From Brassica napus (taxonomy: Eukaryota; Streptophyta; Magnoliopsida; Brassicales; Brassicaceae): a stretch of 64,000 nucleotides of DNA. The notes under the pieces were generated by a model. The model was not told the origin of the DNA. It did no database searches and worked only from the letters and a program-made list of their open reading frames with translations. Positions 21,886 to 35,763 of this stretch are shown piece after piece. Within the stretch, counting starts at the first letter, position 1, and each line of letters opens with the position of its first letter. The stretch covers positions 2,232,001-2,296,000 of the forward strand of contig NC_063438.1 in NCBI RefSeq assembly GCF_020379485.1, in the 5' to 3' direction. Made by a program: the position numbers and the translations under genes.

Positions 21886-22844
21886 TTTTTTTTTTTTCCA
21901 TCAGAAATTTTATTTAAAATAAGGGCCAAGCCCAACCATTACAAAGCCCAAACCACAAGGGGCAACCCAACTCCACACAAACAAAGGCCCAAAAGCCCAA
22001 AAGAAAACGGAAACCCTAACTCCCAAAACGGAGGCGCATCACTCACGCTCAACCGCTTCGAACCACGCCGGAAACCGCAACAATCGAGACCCCGGTGCCA
22101 TCTCCCATGATCTAACCACCGGTACACCCACAAGCTCAATAGCTCCACCATCTTCACCGCTAACACCCTCAAGACAGCGATTCTAAACTCGGATAGCATC
22201 AATCGCAGAGGAGAGCTAATCCGTCACAATTAAAACACCACCACCGACTAGAAAGCGTAGCGCAAACCATCACCCAGTTACCACCGGGGAGCGTCTATCA
22301 TCCTCCGACGAGAGCTCCACCGGCCAAACCAACCCGACATCGCTAGAGACTAAAAGATAAACCTAAAAAACGGAGATAAAAAGACCACTTAGCCGGCGGC
22401 GCAAGGCACAGAGCAACCTTCACGCCCCGGAGACAAGAGCCGGCGACAGCGGAGCAAAGGAAGCCTCCGCCTCCCGGTGACAAAGTCGGCGTCGATGGAG
22501 CTCTATAAGCCTCCACCTCCCGGAAAACTAATACTACTCGAAACTACCGGCTTCACCACCCCCATCCTCCACCCACTCGCGTCGTTGCTCCAGACACAGC
22601 GCCTCCACCGGGTCGCCCCCGGAGGTGACGACAACGGACAAGGCCCGGACCAGAGCTCCGACAAGGCGATAGGGGGAGGACAAGTATGAGAAGCCGAAGA
22701 AAAGCACTTGGTGAAAGATCAAAGGGCTCCCGCACCGGCACGCGCGCTCACGCGCCGGCCGGACGTCGGAAACCACAACCCGATCTGCTTTCTCTCTCTA
22801 ACTTTTCTCTCTCTTACACAAATCCTTTCACTTCTCCTAATTTT
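21886..22844 (-). mobile_element. Retroposon with 16-base target-site duplication
   Basis: The direct repeat ACACTCAGACGAATAC occurs at 21870-21885 and 22845-22860. Between them is a 959-base insert starting with a T run (poly(A) on the minus strand). It is strikingly GC-rich compared with its surroundings and has only short, patchy open frames and no reverse transcriptase. It is a non-autonomous element copied by a LINE machinery. It lies about 130 bases upstream of the start codon of the At2g43945-like gene, in the same orientation. Confidence 0.88.
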
Positions 22845-22860
22845 ACACTCAGACGAATAC

Positions 22861-23964
22861 AAAACAGAAGAAAAAAAACAAATCTTTTTTTTAATTGGAG
22901 AATATTATTTATTCGTCCCTTTGCAGCTGTAATAAGTCCAATTAAAATTAGTGGTTTAATATTGACTTTTTGTTTTTGTTATGGGCTAAAAAACTTTAAA
23001 AAGCCTTGTAACTTTTTTTTATTAGCCTTCACTACTAATACCAACACGTGTCAACATGTCTCTGTTACTTGCTTGAAGAGAAGTAATTAAATACCACTTG
23101 AATGATGAGTTTGTATCTTCTTCTTTGTGCAATTTTGTAGCTTCATGCCCCACCTGGACCAATGTATTAATATGAACATACTATTACTCAGAACCAAACA
23201 CACAATTGTTTTGATATAATCTTGATATGAACATATACTATTATTACACACAACCAAAAAACACACATGACTCCTGATTACAACTCACTCAGAAAAGGCT
23301 TAGCTCCATATCCAAGAGCAAGGGTAGTGGTGTCCTTATGTATTCTATTGTAACATAAAACTAATCAGATGCTATGTTACATTATGTGGTGAATGTTTTA
23401 TATGCTATACATTATAAGTGAGAAAGAAAAAAGAGAGAGGTCTCAATTTTCCAAGGTAGAGAAATGTACTATGACATTATGAAGAGTGGCGAAAGTGTTT
23501 TGGAAGTGAGAGAGAGAGAGAGAGAGAGGGAGAGAGCTGAGCTCAGAAGACACTTGGTAAGGAAGAGGAGACAGTCGCTGTCAAATTTAGATGTCACACG
23601 AAGTTTCGGTCTGTTCGCACTCTTGAGAAAGAGAAAGAAGGCATTTATCTATCAAGTTGCTGTTGTGTCTTACTATATATGTCATTATTTCATTATCAAA
23701 AGCGTTTACAGAAGTAACTCAAAGTTGGTGTCCGAGTTTCATGACACTTCACACTATTGTCTTCTTGTAAGGGATAAAAGCTGTTTGTTCTGTTATTGTA
23801 ATGTAAAGATAGAGTAATTCAAACACATGTTATTTTTGAAGTAAGAAGAATATATCAAGTCTGCAAAACTCAAACCATTCCCCCATGGGGAAGGATATAT
23901 AAAGTTCTCTTTCTCTCTCTCTCTTTCTCTCCCTTGTGGAACCCGACCACCTCTTTGCTCTTGA
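22861..23964. other. Intergenic region with AG microsatellite and a possible exon relic
   Basis: On the minus strand, an acceptor-like site near 23350 is followed by a frame reading DTTTLALGYGAKPFLSEL and a stop at about 23280. It looks like the last strand of a beta-barrel protein and may be a relic of the OEP37 gene expected here. There is an (AG)n tract at 23508-23532. The right part should hold the 3' UTR of LARP6b. Confidence 0.3.
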
Positions 23965-26736
23965 TCAGTCTGCCTGAACCGTGATAGGCTTTCCCCGTCC
24001 CATCGAGAATCCTCTGGTCCCATCAGGCATCCTTGGTCCCGGTGGTTGCTGTTTTGGCTGCTGCTCCATGCTGTTCATTTGATTGTTTGAAGGTGGTGTT
24101 CCCACTTGATGTTGATGGTGATGGTTATGGTTATGATGATTCCCACGCCCATTGTGGTTGTGGTTGTGGTTTTGGTTTTGGTTCTGGTGAGGTTGACCTC
24201 GTCCTCGTCCCTTCCCCCTACCTCTGCTACGCCCTTTTCTCTGCCCAGCCGCTTTCTCGTTCCCTTGCTCCTCTCCCTGTTATGTCTTAAAAGTTAAGGA
24301 ATCATCCATGGAGAAACAATGCAAGATCCCAAGAATGTTACTCACTATCACTGCCTGCTCTGGCACATGTGTATCCCATTCCCCAGAACACTCTTCAGAT
24401 AGTTTCTCAATCGGCTGCTGCTGCTGCTGCTCGGATGCCGTCGCTTCATCTTCCTCATGTTCTACCTCTACATCATGTCCTTTTCTTCCTCGCCCTTGAC
24501 CCTGTTTTGGTTCCTTTGTCTGTATGATCAGAACAACAAAACATGAACCGGAATCAACTTCCACGGATCCTAACCGAGATAAATGACATCTAATTCTAAA
24601 ACACATACCTGAGGTTTTAACATCAACCGGACCTTAAGACTGCTCCTCCAGTTTCCTGCTTCATTTAGCTCCGCAACCTGTACAAGCAACATTCTATCAG
24701 TTCATCACATCAGCACCTGAGAGTATAAACACACACAGACTAAAAAATTCCAAGTAATGAGAGACTGTACTGCTTTCTCGGCTAACTCAACCGTCTCATA
24801 CTCCACAAAAGCATGGACCTGTAAGAACACAAAGTAAAAGAAACATCAATTTTTGCACACTGTTAGTCTATTCAAGGCGAAGAACCAAAAAATAAAAAAA
24901 AATCTATATATTTAGTTACCTTGTTACTGAAGAGATTTCCATCGCTTTTGGCTGATCTTGCAGCTGGTGGAACAGCGTTCCCAGTAATCTGTGGCTGGCA
25001 GGTACGGATGTTCTTCACACTGACAAAATAACTCAATACTTTAATAAAACCCCAAAGTGGTGGTTGATCTAGAATATTAAAAGTAACAACATCAACAGAC
25101 GTTAGTAGTTGTACCTTCCAACAGTTGAGAAGATCTTCATCAGATTTTGGTAGCAATGGTCCTCAGGTAGATTCTCAGCAATAACTATACGAGACTGGAT
25201 ACAATAAAGCTTATTAGAAAAACCAAACACATTCCTTTCTTCATTTGATAATCAGTAAATACAGAAATATCAAAAAAATAGTACCTGGAGTTCTTCTAGA
25301 GCAGCCTCGGTAACTGGATTCATGCGTCTCACTTTCTTTCCGTCTTCACTAACAACCTGTTCAATGACTCAAAACGTTAGAAAACATCTGAAGGAGAAAT
25401 ATTCAACAAAGATTAAGACAAAAGAACTCACAAGCTTTGTTGAGTTCTGTAGCACTGTGGCAAGCTGAGAATTACCACTAACCACAGCTTTAACTTTCTT
25501 GAAAGATGCAACGACTTGTATCGGCACTGTAAAACACACATGAATCCCATCATGGATCAGATTACAAATAAAAGTAACAATCACTTTAAAGCAACAGAAA
25601 CTAACCGTATCCTTCAGGATCCTTGCTAATGAACCTCATCAGATGATCTGTGGTAGCCAAGTTCAAATCACTGAAGTAGTATTCAACCTGACAATTTGAT
25701 TTTAAGTAGTCAATAACTTCCAACACCAAACTTTTAAAACATTCATGTTACAACTCAAAAAGACAAGAATCATCATGTCTGAATCTAACTAGTACTCAAC
25801 CTGACAGTGGTTTAAGTAGTCAATAACTTCAACACCAAACTTTAATACATTCATGTTGCAACTCAAAAAAGACAAGATCAGATCATCATGTCTGAATCTA
25901 ACTAGTACTCAACCTGACAGTGATTTAAGTAGTCAATAACTTCCAACACCAAACTTTTAACACATTCATGTTGCAACTCAAAAAGACAAGATCACATCAT
26001 GTCTGAATCTAACTAGTACTAAACCTGACAGATTGATTTAAGTAGTCAATAACTTCAAACACCAAACTTTTAAAACATTCATGTTGCAACTCAAAAAAAC
26101 AAGATCAGATCATCATGTCTGAATCTAACTAGTACTCAGCCTGACAGTTGATTTAAGTAGTCAATAACTTCAAACACCAAACTTTAATACATTCATGTTG
26201 CAACTCAAAAAAGACAAGATCATCATGTCTGAAGCTAACTAGTAAACCAACAAAGATAAGCTCACCTGATTCACAATCTTCTGAATAGTATCCTCAGGCA
26301 AACCAGTCTTCGGATCAATCACAACAGAAGAAGCTCCAGCCTCATTCGTCTGATCGTTGTTCTTAGACTCTCTCTTATGATCTCTCTTCTTCACAACCGA
26401 ATCAGGCTCCTGCTGGTGGCTCCTCACGGGAACATAGTGCTGGTTCTGAGGACGGTTATGATGGAAGCGATGAGGATGGTGGTGAGGCTGAATAGGAACA
26501 GGACCGAGGACGGGGACGTTGAAGGGACGCTGGTGGTGGTACATGTGAAGCATACCGTGAGGCGGAGGAGGAGGGATAATCATCCTCTGCGGAAGCGGAG
26601 GAGGAGTGGTTCGACCAGGGACGAACTCTGGAGCTCCGGCGTTGAGTCTGCTCGAGGAGAGAGACCTCAAGAGCGACGGATCTGAGGAAGTAGAGTGAGA
26701 CAGATCATCGGAATCTAGGGTTTGCTGATCAGCCAT
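23965..26736 (-). CDS. LARP6b: La-related RNA-binding protein 6b
   Basis: Ten exons on the minus strand: 26266-26736, 25606-25687, 25432-25526, 25285-25356, 25115-25194, 24920-25019, 24771-24818, 24609-24677, 24346-24519 and 23965-24276, giving 500 residues. A PAM2 motif (LNAGAPEFVPG, residues 31-41) should bind the MLLE domain of poly(A)-binding protein. A His/Pro-rich linker precedes the La motif (about 145-230: IVNQVEYYFSDLNLATTDHL). An RRM-like domain (about 241-336: SRIVIAENLP and HAFVEYETVELAEKA) follows. The tail has RGRGKGRGRGQ and His/Asn/Gln repeats. It is an RNA-binding regulator of mRNA fate, mainly in the cytoplasm; targets cannot be read from sequence. PAM2 separates LARP6b/6c from LARP6a; synteny favours 6b. 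Confidence 0.93.
25681..26245. repeat. Five-copy tandem repeat (about 113 bases) in LARP6b intron 1
   Basis: Units start near 25684, 25798, 25910, 26021 and 26138, each containing a CCTGACA junction block, AAGTAGTCAATAACTTC, ACACCAAACTTT, ACATTCATGTT and CATGTCTGAA. They fill almost the whole intron. The first unit contains the real acceptor of exon 2. The others carry a near copy of that acceptor and of the first codons of exon 2. Confidence 0.92.
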
Positions 26737-27104
26737 GGATGATTGATTGATTGACTAAAAGGTCAAGACTTTGACTGTGTGATAGGATGAAGTAAAGTTT
26801 GGATCTTTGAAGTGGGAATCTTCTTAGAGAGAGAGTAGATCCCTGGAGAAGGGGGAGAGAGATTGAAAGAGAGAGAAAAGACTCTTCCTTTTTTTTTTCT
26901 TCCTGTTTTGGAGAGAAGTTCTCGGGTCTCAAAGGTCGTCTCTTTGTCGTGTATTTATAGAATGGGCTTTTAGTTCGTATACCGACATTAAGACAAGAGA
27001 ACAATACTTTCACTTGCTGCTACTGGTCCTTAAATATCACATTTTATTCTGGTTTTTACAGTTATTAGTCTCAAGAGTTGGAAGCATAATAAACACACAA
27101 ACTC

Positions 27105-29955
<2,851 letters not shown>

Positions 29956-31530
29956 ATGAAACCCAGATCGGAAACTTCTGAAGAAGAGTTGTTTTTGTCG
30001 AATGTTAGGGAGATGAACCGGGAAGCGAAGAAGTTATCTCAGCCGCAGCCGCCGGAGAAGAAGCTAAAAAGGGAGAGACTTCCGGCGAACCCGTTGAGAG
30101 GATTGAGTACAAGAAGCTCTGGAAGCAGTAGTTGTAGCAATGGGAGTGGTTCCGGGTCAACTAGTCACAGGTTCTTGCTCTCTCATTCAATCTCATCGTC
30201 TTCTTCTTCAATGGGTAGTAGTATTAGACCTGTGAAGTCAGTAGTAGCTAAAACCCCCAAGTCTGCTCCAGTTTTGAGTAAACCCTTAATTAGAAAGAAA
30301 CCAAAGTCTCTGGAGGAGACTAAAGCTACTGAGAAGCCTCAGAGATGTAGAACAAACCCAACTTTTGTGAAGAGAGTCGCTAGTGGTAAGATTAAAGGTT
30401 CGGTTTTGAAGAAGCAATCTTCTGTTTCTAGAGAAGTTAAGCTTAAAGATAAGGTTAGAGTAGATGCCATTGTTACTCCTGTGTCTAAACTAGGAACAGG
30501 ATGTGATTTGGTTTCTAGAAGCAGTGCTGGTAGAGTAAGCAACAGTAATGGTAGTAATCAAGAGAAGACACCACCTGTTCAAGCATCGGTATCTCCGGAG
30601 ATGCACTGCGGAACGTCTATGAGTTTGTTGTCAGCATCAGCTCAATCACAAGCATGTTATGCTGCTGGGCATTTACTCTCAGGTGTTAGTGATAAGAGGA
30701 AGTGCAAGCCTAAAGGGATACTCACTGTGTGTGAGAACGGTTTCGAGGTTGGTAAAGGAAAGATACTGAATGATTCTGATGAGTTTGATGAAGGGAGTTT
30801 TGGTGTTAGTGGAAGTTGTGATGATGATGACATCTCTATGATGCCTGCGTCAGTGCAGTGGCTTTTATCTCCTTGTGATGAGGAGAAAGAAGATGAGAAG
30901 GAAAAGTATGAGGAGGATGGTTTCTCTGAGCTTCAGGACATTGTTGAGTGTGTTGGCCATGAGACTCCTTCGCCACTATCTGATTTGTGCAACATTAGTG
31001 GTGGAAGAAGTCTTTCACCTATGAGAAGGACTAGTTCTTCTCTTTCTCCAAATGAGCTTTCTCGGTTCAGGAGATTTATGCAGCTTTCATCCCCTAAGTG
31101 TGAGCTAGATCCTTCTGAGCATTTGGGAGGAGACAAACAGTCTCCCTTGTCTATTGATACACTGGGAAGCGAGAATGTGATTCAAACACCAGAGTCTAAC
31201 TCAAGCTTGGACAGTTACTTCAGACTCTCGTCTTCCCAAGCTGAGGTTGGTTCAGCTTTGGAGTCACTGGCAACGACTCTTCAGTCAGTCAGATTGTCAC
31301 CACAGGAACCGAGCTGCTCAAGTTTCAACTTTGACTCTTTGGCCACATCTTCTCATTCCATTGATCTTTCACAGTTTCAGAGAGGTTTAGTTGAAGGTGA
31401 TGATACTCCTGCAGGAAAAGGAAGAGAACTGCTTCCATGCTCTGCTGCTGAGTCAATCAGCACTGATGGTGGTGGTGGTCTGATATGTTCTGAGGATTCA
31501 AATTGGATGGCATGTTACAACAAGAGTTAA
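29956..31530 (+). CDS. Ser-rich plant protein of unknown function (At2g43990 type)
   Basis: One exon encoding 524 residues; the ATG at 29956 is the first in the frame. The N-terminal third is Ser/Lys-rich with basic clusters (KKLKRERLP, LIRKKPKS) that could serve as nuclear signals. A low-complexity poly-Ser stretch lies near residues 50-90, and a long acidic region near 315-330 (CDEEKEDEKEKYEEDG). More conserved-looking pieces are MMPASVQWLLSPCDEEKED and LSPNELSRFRRFMQLSSP, a short possible interaction helix. There is no signal peptide or membrane span and no domain I can name. Position between ITPK4 and a LEA_2 gene matches At2g43990. Function unknown; a largely disordered nuclear protein is my inference. 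Confidence 0.9.
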   Translation: MKPRSETSEEELFLSNVREMNREAKKLSQPQPPEKKLKRERLPANPLRGLSTRSSGSSSCSNGSGSGSTSHRFLLSHSISSSSSSMGSSIRPVKSVVAKTPKSAPVLSKPLIRKKPKSLEETKATEKPQRCRTNPTFVKRVASGKIKGSVLKKQSSVSREVKLKDKVRVDAIVTPVSKLGTGCDLVSRSSAGRVSNSNGSNQEKTPPVQASVSPEMHCGTSMSLLSASAQSQACYAAGHLLSGVSDKRKCKPKGILTVCENGFEVGKGKILNDSDEFDEGSFGVSGSCDDDDISMMPASVQWLLSPCDEEKEDEKEKYEEDGFSELQDIVECVGHETPSPLSDLCNISGGRSLSPMRRTSSSLSPNELSRFRRFMQLSSPKCELDPSEHLGGDKQSPLSIDTLGSENVIQTPESNSSLDSYFRLSSSQAEVGSALESLATTLQSVRLSPQEPSCSSFNFDSLATSSHSIDLSQFQRGLVEGDDTPAGKGRELLPCSAAESISTDGGGGLICSEDSNWMACYNKS

Positions 31531-32289
31531 ACTTCCTAGCCGATTTAGTTTCAAGCATCTGAATGTTTCCTTGTAAGTATGTTCACGTTAGCTGAAGGAA
31601 CTTTCCTTCCTGTTGTTGTGTTTCTCTCTTGTCTTATTCACACTTTCCACTTATTGAACATCAATTCTTATTCTAAGCGTTTTTTTTTTGTTAAACCAAT
31701 AAAAACATATGTTTTTCATTTCTCAAAAGTACATGAGATGGATTCACACTCGTTTATGGTTCCTCAATAAAAGTACATTGTTGTTTCAGCATCTTTGAGT
31801 GGAAAGTTAGATACCTGCATACCAGATACCTTTCCTTTGCTCCAGGTTTTGAGAGTATTTAGATTCTCTAGTCTTTCGGTAAATCACAGAATGTTCGATT
31901 GCTCAGTTCACAATATACAATAGGAGAGAGGATTGAGTGTTCACATTGCTACAACATTCTTATCTTTTGATTTCTTCTATAAAAGTTTGTTACTTGCTGA
32001 TGCCTTTCCTTGGCACCAGGCCGTGTAAACAAAAAATAATTCTTTAAGGTGAAACAAAGCTAAAAAGATTCTTTTAAGCATCTCTTACTTGTTTAGGAAA
32101 CCACACACCATCTTCCAATGTCATGCTGATCAAGAGCTTATTCATTCTTTCCCTTTTCCACACATTAAAAACATTTCTTTTTGGAATTGGTTTTATTCAT
32201 TGATGTCATCTAGTTTCTCATAACGGTATATATATACATAGTCTTCCCATTCTTGTCATCATCTAGTTACTGAACCATCTCGAGGGACA
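31531..32289 (+). other. Intergenic: 3' UTR and promoter of the LEA_2 gene
   Basis: About 0.76 kb, AT-rich, no coding frame. A TATATATATA run at 32226-32235, about 55-64 bases before the ATG at 32290, is a candidate TATA box for the next gene. Confidence 0.5.
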
Positions 32290-32898
32290 ATGTCAGGCTA
32301 TGCGAAGAGCAAAGTTGTTGATGAAGCTTGTGCAATTCACCAACCAAAAGAGAGTGATACCATTGGTAACATCATCATCTATACCCTTCTAGCGCTTTGC
32401 ATTCTGCTCAGCCTCTTCATCATCATCGGTCTCTTTGTCATAGCCAAGCCACTTGAAGCAAGCTTGGCATCTGTGGCTGTGAAAAGCCTCAGGTACAATG
32501 ATACGCCATCATCATCCTCGCCTTATTTCAACGCAACACTAGCTATGGAGATCAGAATTGAGAATCCGAACTTCGGATTCTTTGAGTTTCCAACTAGTAA
32601 AGGAGATATCATGTACAACGGTCGTGTTGTTGGTGAGATGAAGATTGATGGACAGCGAGTGGGTGCATATAGTGCCATAAGAACAGAGGTTGTGACACAA
32701 GTGAGTTATAGAGAGGATCATGCACCATCTGTTTGGTTCAAGAATGATATAAAGAGAGGGTTGATCATCCTCAAGATTGGAGCTAAACTGAGAGGTGAAG
32801 TGCACTTGGAGGTTTTGAACAAGAGAAGTGTAGATTTGAAGTGTTTGATGTATCTAAATCTGATAGATGAAATGGTTCCACGTTTGTGGTGTAAATGA
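32290..32898 (+). CDS. LEA_2 / NHL-type membrane protein (At2g44000 type)
   Basis: Intronless, 202 residues. A cytosolic N-terminus of about 27 residues is followed by one strong membrane span (about 29-51: IIYTLLALCILLSLFIIIGL) and then a LEA_2 domain. Domain landmarks are ATLAMEIRIENPNFGFFEF, a YNGRVVGE strand and LRGEVHLEVLNKRSVDLKC near the end. The family (LEA hydroxyproline-rich glycoprotein, NDR1/HIN1-like) sits in plasma or other membranes and includes stress and defence proteins. No specific role can be assigned here. Cys residues near the C-terminus (CLMYLNL, LWCK) are typical of the family. Call of family is firm, gene-level role unknown. Confidence 0.9.
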   Translation: MSGYAKSKVVDEACAIHQPKESDTIGNIIIYTLLALCILLSLFIIIGLFVIAKPLEASLASVAVKSLRYNDTPSSSSPYFNATLAMEIRIENPNFGFFEFPTSKGDIMYNGRVVGEMKIDGQRVGAYSAIRTEVVTQVSYREDHAPSVWFKNDIKRGLIILKIGAKLRGEVHLEVLNKRSVDLKCLMYLNLIDEMVPRLWCK

Positions 32899-34486
32899 AA
32901 ACCTCCCATAGTTTTTTAGTTTTCCAATTTTTCTTTTTCACCTTTTTTTACTTCTTTTGTTAACTTGTATTAAGATGTTTTTTTCTTGCTTAATAGTAGT
33001 AGAATATTAAATGGTTATTGTCTAGACTCTAGTCTCTAGCTTGTTATTTAAAGAAAGATTAAAATTGATTTACAATCAATATATACATTTTGTCACTACA
33101 ATTCAGATTTTTCATGTCTACATTGTCACGGTCAAAATTTGAATATAAAAAGATTAAAGTGAAATTTGGAATGTTTTTACCAGCAAAACTTTTGCTCTTA
33201 ATTTTAAAATTTTACAACAAAAATAGAATGTTTCTACTTCAACGGGAAGTGTTCTTTTTTTAATTCCCATAATCAAATAAAAAATGTTGCATTTGATTAT
33301 TTAATACAGTTTTTGTGTTGTTTAGCGTAAGAACCATCACCAACGTTGTCGTTGTCACTTTTATAGTTCTCAGAGGATGCAGCCGCGCGTTATTAATTTT
33401 TGATGTTGTGACTTGCAACTTGGTAAACCAACTTTGATTTCATTTCTTGTAGAATCGGATGCAGCTCCAGCTCGTGGACTTCTTGATGTCGTGACATGCC
33501 ATGATCAAGACAGCTTTTAAACAAGTTTGGTTTATCCAACAAGTAAAATCACAAAGATTCGTCTCGTGTATTTATTAACGTGTTTCCCTATTATATAAAA
33601 GCAAGTTTACTTATTGAAATACATTCTCTTATACACTAGAGTAAGGTTATCTTGAATCCGTCTTCTCAGCAAAATATATAAACCTAAACTATACAAACAA
33701 ACACAAAAATCTTATAATATTTTTCTTAAAGATTTTAGGCTATACACAAACACCGAGTCAAAGATGAGATAGATGATAACGTTTCCAACAACTGAATCAA
33801 TATTAAAAAGAAGTTACGGGTTGGACTTTTGTTAGGTCTCAATCACAATTCACAAACCCTTTTCTATCTTAAGTTTATCCATAGGCAGTAAACAATCATG
33901 ATTTACAAGTTTGTTCCTAATCAAACTGTTACTCGTTGACAAAATAAATATTTGTGTTATGTCATTCAACCAATGCTAACCCACAACATCTTAATCTCAA
34001 ATAATGACAAATATACAAAGTTGTGATAGATGCTAAAACTTCTGAAATGTTTACACGAATAGTATATTAAAAAAAAATTACATACTCGACCATAACTCGG
34101 GTATCAAAACATGAACGTAATAAATATTTGTCTTTCACATAATTTTCTCGGCGTATAAAATTATTAATGTTTTGAATCATAAACATAAGATACCATACAA
34201 AGTCATCAGAAAAAAAAAACTAAATAATCATTTTCTTAATAATGTTTGTGTAGCTGTGGAACTCCAAAAAATAATATAAGAAGACCAAACTATAACAAAT
34301 TGACAGAGAATCAAAAAGGAGAAATAAAACTCAAATAAAGAAATATACAAAAGAAGAAAGTGGAAGGTAACTAAGCACCAAACCCATAATAATCAATAGT
34401 CAATACCCTTTCAATAAACAACAAGACCTCTTCTTCATATCTTAAAGAACCACAAGAAAGAAAATAAAAGATAAAAGTTGGTTTCA
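32899..34486. other. AT-rich intergenic spacer
   Basis: About 1.6 kb with no coding-like frame and no transposon ends that I recognise. The left part should hold the 3' UTR of the LEA_2 gene and the right part the promoter and A-rich 5' UTR of the small basic protein gene. Confidence 0.5.
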
Positions 34487-34789
34487 ATGGATGGCTTGAT
34501 ACCAATGGCGTTCAGAGCCGTGAAGAAGAACCTAACTCGCCGTCGTTACGAGTGTCTCTCCTCCTCCTCCACAACCCGTGACTCTTACAACTTCGTTTCC
34601 GATACTGAAACGAACGTAGAAGGTCACCATCGTCGTCGCAGGTCCATGGGAGACTTCTCGTCGTTATCAAGCCGGGAAACAAAAAGAAGTAGCGGTGGAG
34701 CTAGGGAGAAGGGTTGTTCACCGCCACGTGAAGGTCAACTCGTGAGATACAAGAGCCATCGTTTGTTTTCTTGCATCTCAGGTCAATAG
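34487..34789 (+). CDS. Small basic protein of unknown function (At2g44010 type)
   Basis: A single exon of 100 residues starting MDGLIPMAFRAVKKNLTRRR. It is rich in Arg, Ser and Gly and ends in LVRYKSHRLFSCISGQ. The N-terminal hydrophobic-basic pattern and the RYKSHRLFSCI tail recall a family of small plant proteins often induced by stress, but I know no tested function. The in-frame sequence upstream has no ATG, so this start is favoured. Synteny between the LEA_2 and mTERF genes agrees with At2g44010. Confidence 0.82.
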   Translation: MDGLIPMAFRAVKKNLTRRRYECLSSSSTTRDSYNFVSDTETNVEGHHRRRRSMGDFSSLSSRETKRSSGGAREKGCSPPREGQLVRYKSHRLFSCISGQ

Positions 34790-35763
34790 TATAATTTATC
34801 ATTTCAAGAAAATAGCAAACTCGAAACCTTTTTCAGCGTGTTGATTGGTTTATGTTACAAAGATGTGTGATATTGATCATGTACATATTCGTTGTCTTGT
34901 GATGAATCTTCTGATATCGTAAACTTTACGGTACAACATGGGTGTTGTTGTGGAAATGTATAAATGCTGGGTCTTAAACAAGGGAAATGTATAAATAATG
35001 AGTCTTAAACAAGAAAACCAAAACTTGTAGGGGTCAAATAAAAATAACTATAGTTCCAAAGGTTTTTGTTGACCGAATCCACATGTGACGACTAATGTTC
35101 AAGTTAATTAGGCGTTTTATAAAAAATATACGATGTTTTAAAGAATTTTGATGTTGATATATATATAATATTTTTATTTTTTTAGGTAACTTTTTATTTT
35201 ATTGAAAAGTGCGTTACCAATTATATTTGATAATTTATTTTGTTACTGGTTGAATAACGTTAATTTTGTAATTGGTTGAATAACGTTAATTTATGATTTT
35301 AATGATACTTTCTAGCCAAAAATAATAATTTTTTTAATAGTGTATTTAATTAAACATCTTATATTTAAGAACGGAGGGAGTATTGATTAGACATATGCCT
35401 ATACTGATTTTTGAATGTTTATACTGAGTTTCTAAAAAATCATTTTAGAAAAACCATTTCGTTTAAGTTTTGATTTCTCTACTATACGGATGTCTAAATA
35501 GATTTTTAGAACACTGCTCGTGACCATAAGGCGTGGTATAAGGACTGTATAATACATCCATACTTGTTCATTTTCCACAGGATACAACACAAATCATGTA
35601 ATAAAATCTACAAAACGTAACTAAAAAGTGATTAGGTTTAAAGTCTTTCACAAAAGACCTCATGAGGAACAACTTAAACGATCAAATGAACAGAGAGAAC
35701 AAAGAAGACAATGCGTTTCCAAAAACTCTAGTCCGTGAAACAAGAGCAGTAGTAACAATAACA
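34790..35763. other. Intergenic region with a small transposon
   Basis: It holds the 3' UTRs of two convergent genes and an eroded MITE (35110-35382). Nothing else coding-like was seen. Confidence 0.5.
35110..35382. repeat. MITE with ACGGAGGGAGTA terminus
   Basis: The right end, reversed, reads TACTCCCTCCGTTCTTAAAT, a well-known terminus of small plant DNA elements. The left end is an eroded inverted copy (ATATACGATGTTTTAAAGA against AATATAAGATGTTTAATTA). Inside is a direct repeat of GGTTGAATAACGTTAATTT. Confidence 0.6.

Noticed and set aside
23464..23817. Plus-strand frame of 117 codons
   Set aside because: It depends on an AG microsatellite (RERERERE) and has no domain, intron logic or neighbour support.
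24033..24290. Plus-strand frames rich in Val, Leu and Gly
   Set aside because: Antisense of the repetitive last exon of LARP6b.
25681..26245. Regularly spaced repeats that might suggest a CRISPR-like array
   Set aside because: The units are continuous 113-base tandem copies with no unique spacers, within a plant intron.
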